Assembly (NCBI GenBank): GCA_025363025.1
Contig: JANYEO010000189.1
Span: 1-8,378, forward strand
Length of the DNA stretch: 8,378 nt
Origin: Opitutia bacterium
GTDB taxonomy: Bacteria; Verrucomicrobiota; Verrucomicrobiia; Opitutales; JANYEO01
Reading direction: 5' to 3'
Below are positions 6,159-8,378 of this stretch, in pieces; the first letter of the stretch is position 1, and the number at the start of each line of letters is the position of its first letter. Under the pieces are notes generated by a model that saw only the letters and a program-made list of their open reading frames with translations, ran no database searches and had not been told where the DNA came from. A program made the translations under genes and the position numbers.

Positions 6159-6195
6159 ACAGAAAGTCTTAAAAAACAATTTCTAAAATTTTTAA

Positions 6196-6228
6196 TTAAC
6201 TTAAATCATTTATTTTAAAATAAGTTAA
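6196..6228 (+). other. AT-rich inverted repeat upstream of the ankyrin gene
   Basis: TTAACTTA (6196-6203) and TAAGTTAA (6221-6228) are perfect 8-bp arms around a 17-base AT-rich loop, ending 19 bases before the ankyrin ATG. The arms are all but GC-free, so this is a weak hairpin and more likely a protein-binding site or part of an AT-rich promoter than a terminator. TAAAAT (6216-6221) could be a -10, without a clear -35. Confidence 0.3.
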
Positions 6229-6247
6229 AAAGCATCACCAGTAAATC

Positions 6248-6790
6248 ATGAAAACAACTATCAAAACACTCCTAAGCGCCCTGCTTCTTTTCTGCGCACT
6301 CCCTACTTGCACCTGGGCCTCAGAAGGCGACACGGCCTTGCATAGCGCTATTGAAAATCAAGATATTTCAGGCATTACATTGATACTAAACGCAATCTCA
6401 TTTTTTAATCAAAATACAGATGGAAACCAGGATACTCTCCTTAATCGACCCAATAATGCAGGCACAACCCCCTTGCATCTTGCTGCCGATCAGGGGAATA
6501 TACAAATCGCTACCCTGCTATTAAACGCAGGAGCCGCTGTTAACCTTCAAAATAATGAAGGCCAGACACCCCTTCATCTTGCAATTATAAAAGATTCTTT
6601 AGAAATGGCGAACTTACTGTTAACTCATGGAGCCGATACAAATATCATAGATAATGGAAACAACACCGCGCTTAGTTTCGCCATGCTTTTGGGTCATCAC
6701 AGAATTACCCAAAGGTTGATACAACATATAAGGAGGGGCACTCCTCCTTATTCTGGCCAGAGTAGATTCACGACCTTTAGTTCTTTCTAA
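6248..6790 (+). CDS. Secreted ankyrin-repeat protein
   Basis: This 180-residue protein opens with a Sec signal peptide: Lys residues at 2 and 6, a hydrophobic core LLSALLLFCAL at 8-18, and a likely cleavage after Ala24 (Thr-Trp-Ala). Cys21 is not in a good lipobox, so a lipoprotein is less likely. Ankyrin repeats follow. A divergent first repeat (28-66) carries extra Asn/Gln-rich residues. Two canonical repeats sit at 71-103 (TTPLHLAADQGN) and 104-136 (QTPLHLAIIKDS), each ending in the GAxxN-type turn. A fourth, weaker repeat (137-164) precedes a short basic tail. Such repeats bind other proteins; with a signal peptide it would act in the periplasm or outside the cell. The ATG follows an AT-rich gap and has no Shine-Dalgarno sequence. 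It converges on the ligase gene with 27 bases between. No link to the lipid genes is evident. Partner unknown. Confidence 0.88.
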   Translation: MKTTIKTLLSALLLFCALPTCTWASEGDTALHSAIENQDISGITLILNAISFFNQNTDGNQDTLLNRPNNAGTTPLHLAADQGNIQIATLLLNAGAAVNLQNNEGQTPLHLAIIKDSLEMANLLLTHGADTNIIDNGNNTALSFAMLLGHHRITQRLIQHIRRGTPPYSGQSRFTTFSSF

Positions 6791-6817
6791 ATAACTCACG
6801 CAAGCTCGGTCTTAAGG

Positions 6818-8378
6818 TTATAAAAAACAAATCCCCCTGCAGGCCTTTAGATCTAACTTCCCTGAGGCCAAAACGGGTAAATGAGCGACTACAACCACCT
6901 GCCGGGGAATCCATAAATTCGGGAGGCCTTCTGCTACAAGAGCGTGGCGGAGGGCCTCTTGCGTTATACTACGGGTAGACACTAAAACAAGGCGCTCCCC
7001 TTTATCAACATCTGGCAGGCTTACAACCACCCAGGGGTGTTCCCCCTCAGGTACGTTATAAGCCCGGGCCAAAGCGGCCTCAATGGCGCCGTGGGAGACC
7101 ATCTCCCCCCCCATTTTAGAAAAACGGGCCAAGCGCCCTTCAATATAAAGAAAGCCAGCTTCATCCAACCGGGCTAAATCGTGCGTGCGAAACCACCCGT
7201 CATGGAAAGCAGCAGCCGTACGGACAGGGTCCTGCAAATAGCCCTTAAAAACATTTGCCCCTTTAAGCTCTAACAAACCAATGGCCCCAATAGGCAAAAT
7301 AGCCAACGTATCTGGACATACAATACGAGCGGCCATCCCCACAAAAAGACGGCCAATAGAACCGGCCTTGCGGCGGACCTCTCCCGCTGGTGTATTAGGC
7401 AAATTAACGGCTACGACAGGGGTTGTCTCCGTCAAGCCATACCCTTCAAGGTAAGCGGAGTTAAAAGAACGCTCCCATGCCTCATGCAGGCCTGGAGGCG
7501 TTTTCTCTGCCCCGGCGACTACTACACGGAGGGTTTTCAACTGCTCTGGCCGCGCCCCTTTTAAGTAAGGGCGAAAGAAGGTGGGAGTCCCCAAATGTAC
7601 GGTTACTTTTTCCCGCTCGATAAGCTCTGCGATCTTTTTCACCTCTAAAGGGGACGGGGTTGTAATAACCGTTATGGGCTGAAGGAGTGGGTAAACCAAA
7701 GTTACCGTAAACCCAAAGCTGTGGAAGATGGGTAAACAAGCCAGCAAGCGCTCCTCTTCCGGCAATACCCCGCAAGCGGCCACTTGCAAGACATTGGCTA
7801 TAATATTGGTATGGGTTAAAGGCACTCCCTTGATCTCGCCATCACTCCCACTCGTAAAGAGTAAGGCCGCCTCCTGATTACCCCCTTGCCGCGGGATGTT
7901 ATATAGCGAAGCCAGCAAAGACAAAGGCAGCACCCGAATAGCAGCAAGCGTGACCCCCATTTTTAGCCGACTTAACCCATGGATACACTCCCGGATATCT
8001 ACTACCTGAGGTGTCCAAGGGAAGTCCGGAAGTTTATCCCGCATGGCCTGAGCTGTGATGATAGATACAACCTCCGCCTTTTGCATCCCTGCAACCAAGC
8101 TCGCTCGGGGCGCCGTAAAATTAAGATTAACCGGCACTTTATCCGCCAAAAAAAGGCCTAAATTCGCTAAGAAAGCCCCAATCCCCGGAGGCAAAACTAC
8201 CCCAACACGCTTTTCCGGAAATTGTTTTTTAAACTGAGCCGCTAGCCTAAGCCCCAAGGCTAAAAGGAGGCCTGCCTTAAATTCCCGCCGCTCCCCCTGA
8301 GTATCAATTACAACCAAGCGATTGGGGTTTAGGGCCAACTGCTGCAACGCCTCAAACCCAATATGAGACTGAAGCGTA
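6818..8378 (-). CDS. Aas-like acyl-ACP synthetase/AMP-dependent ligase domain, 5' end beyond window
   Basis: The minus-strand frame is open to the right edge (519 codons plus stop), so the real start lies outside. A TTG at 8347 would be the first internal start candidate, but the ten residues before it still look like the family's usual lead-in. The adenylating-enzyme motifs are seen in order, numbered from that TTG: P-loop LLFTSGSDGEIKG (162-174), YGLTET (303-308), GWFRTHDLARLDE (384-396), GRLARFSKMGGEMVS (404-418), and the C-terminal ASGKLD (494-499) with the catalytic Lys. This is closest to the C-terminal ligase domain of Aas, which activates fatty acids to acyl-AMP and loads them onto ACP. 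It may therefore be fused to an acyltransferase off-window. The usual TGD is THD here, though the ribose-binding Asp is kept. It lies opposite the ketosynthase/ACP genes and may activate their substrate or product. Confidence 0.88.
   Translation of the reverse strand, partial: TLQSHIGFEALQQLALNPNRLVVIDTQGERREFKAGLLLALGLRLAAQFKKQFPEKRVGVVLPPGIGAFLANLGLFLADKVPVNLNFTAPRASLVAGMQKAEVVSIITAQAMRDKLPDFPWTPQVVDIRECIHGLSRLKMGVTLAAIRVLPLSLLASLYNIPRQGGNQEAALLFTSGSDGEIKGVPLTHTNIIANVLQVAACGVLPEEERLLACLPIFHSFGFTVTLVYPLLQPITVITTPSPLEVKKIAELIEREKVTVHLGTPTFFRPYLKGARPEQLKTLRVVVAGAEKTPPGLHEAWERSFNSAYLEGYGLTETTPVVAVNLPNTPAGEVRRKAGSIGRLFVGMAARIVCPDTLAILPIGAIGLLELKGANVFKGYLQDPVRTAAAFHDGWFRTHDLARLDEAGFLYIEGRLARFSKMGGEMVSHGAIEAALARAYNVPEGEHPWVVVSLPDVDKGERLVLVSTRSITQEALRHALVAEGLPNLWIPRQVVVVAHLPVLASGKLDLKACRGICFL

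Noticed and set aside
6141..6166. CTTTCT / AGAAAG hairpin after the oxidoreductase as a terminator
   Set aside because: Short 6-bp stem, 14-base loop and no T tract after it; the sequence is better explained as the element tip.
8345..8347. TTG as the true start of the Aas-like ligase
   Set aside because: The frame continues to the window edge with family-like residues upstream, so this is most likely an internal Leu codon.
1..8378. CRISPR array, tRNA or rRNA genes
   Set aside because: No regularly spaced repeats and no recognisable tRNA or rRNA segments were seen on either strand.

Overview
This 8.4 kb bacterial window has moderate GC. It combines (i) a minus-strand unit coding for a large Pro/Ala-rich, helical protein with a hydrophobic hairpin, (ii) a RadC-type gene, (iii) a small specialised fatty-acid/polyene-type set (ketosynthase, acyl carrier protein, CrtI-like FAD oxidoreductase) with a convergent Aas-type acyl-activating ligase, and (iv) a secreted ankyrin-repeat protein. 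The mix of an effector-like protein, a secreted ankyrin protein, a decaying gene and a small inserted repeat suggests a host-associated bacterium. The gene types would fit a member of the Verrucomicrobia/PVC group, but this is inferred from gene content only and is not proven by any marker here.

Layout. At 1-91 (minus) is a possible start of an off-window gene with an 11-base G/C run in its early codons. At 142-1857 (minus) is the 571-residue membrane/effector-like protein. A 116-bp divergent promoter region follows, then radC at 1974-2705 (plus). The 190-bp gap 2706-2895 holds several nested repeats that look like operators. The ketosynthase (2896-4140) and ACP (4171-4425) follow. A 275-bp gap then holds a 207-bp MITE-like element (4494-4700) with terminal inverted repeats and a 6-bp direct repeat, which abuts the ATG of the CrtI-like oxidoreductase (4701-6122). 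That oxidoreductase is interrupted by an in-frame TAA at 5832-5834. A perfect inverted copy of the element's right tip lies just after its stop codon (6136-6158). An AT-rich gap precedes the ankyrin gene (6248-6790), which converges on the ligase (6818 to the right edge, minus).

How the genes may work together. The ketosynthase and ACP would build an acyl chain on the phosphopantetheine arm, the FAD oxidoreductase would desaturate or saturate it, and the Aas-like ligase would load an acyl group onto ACP or pass it to phospholipid. The product is unknown. The inserted repeat and the premature stop suggest that the third step is altered or lost in this genome. Apart from the oxidoreductase, whose ribosome-binding sequence comes from the inserted repeat, none of the starts has a convincing Shine-Dalgarno sequence.
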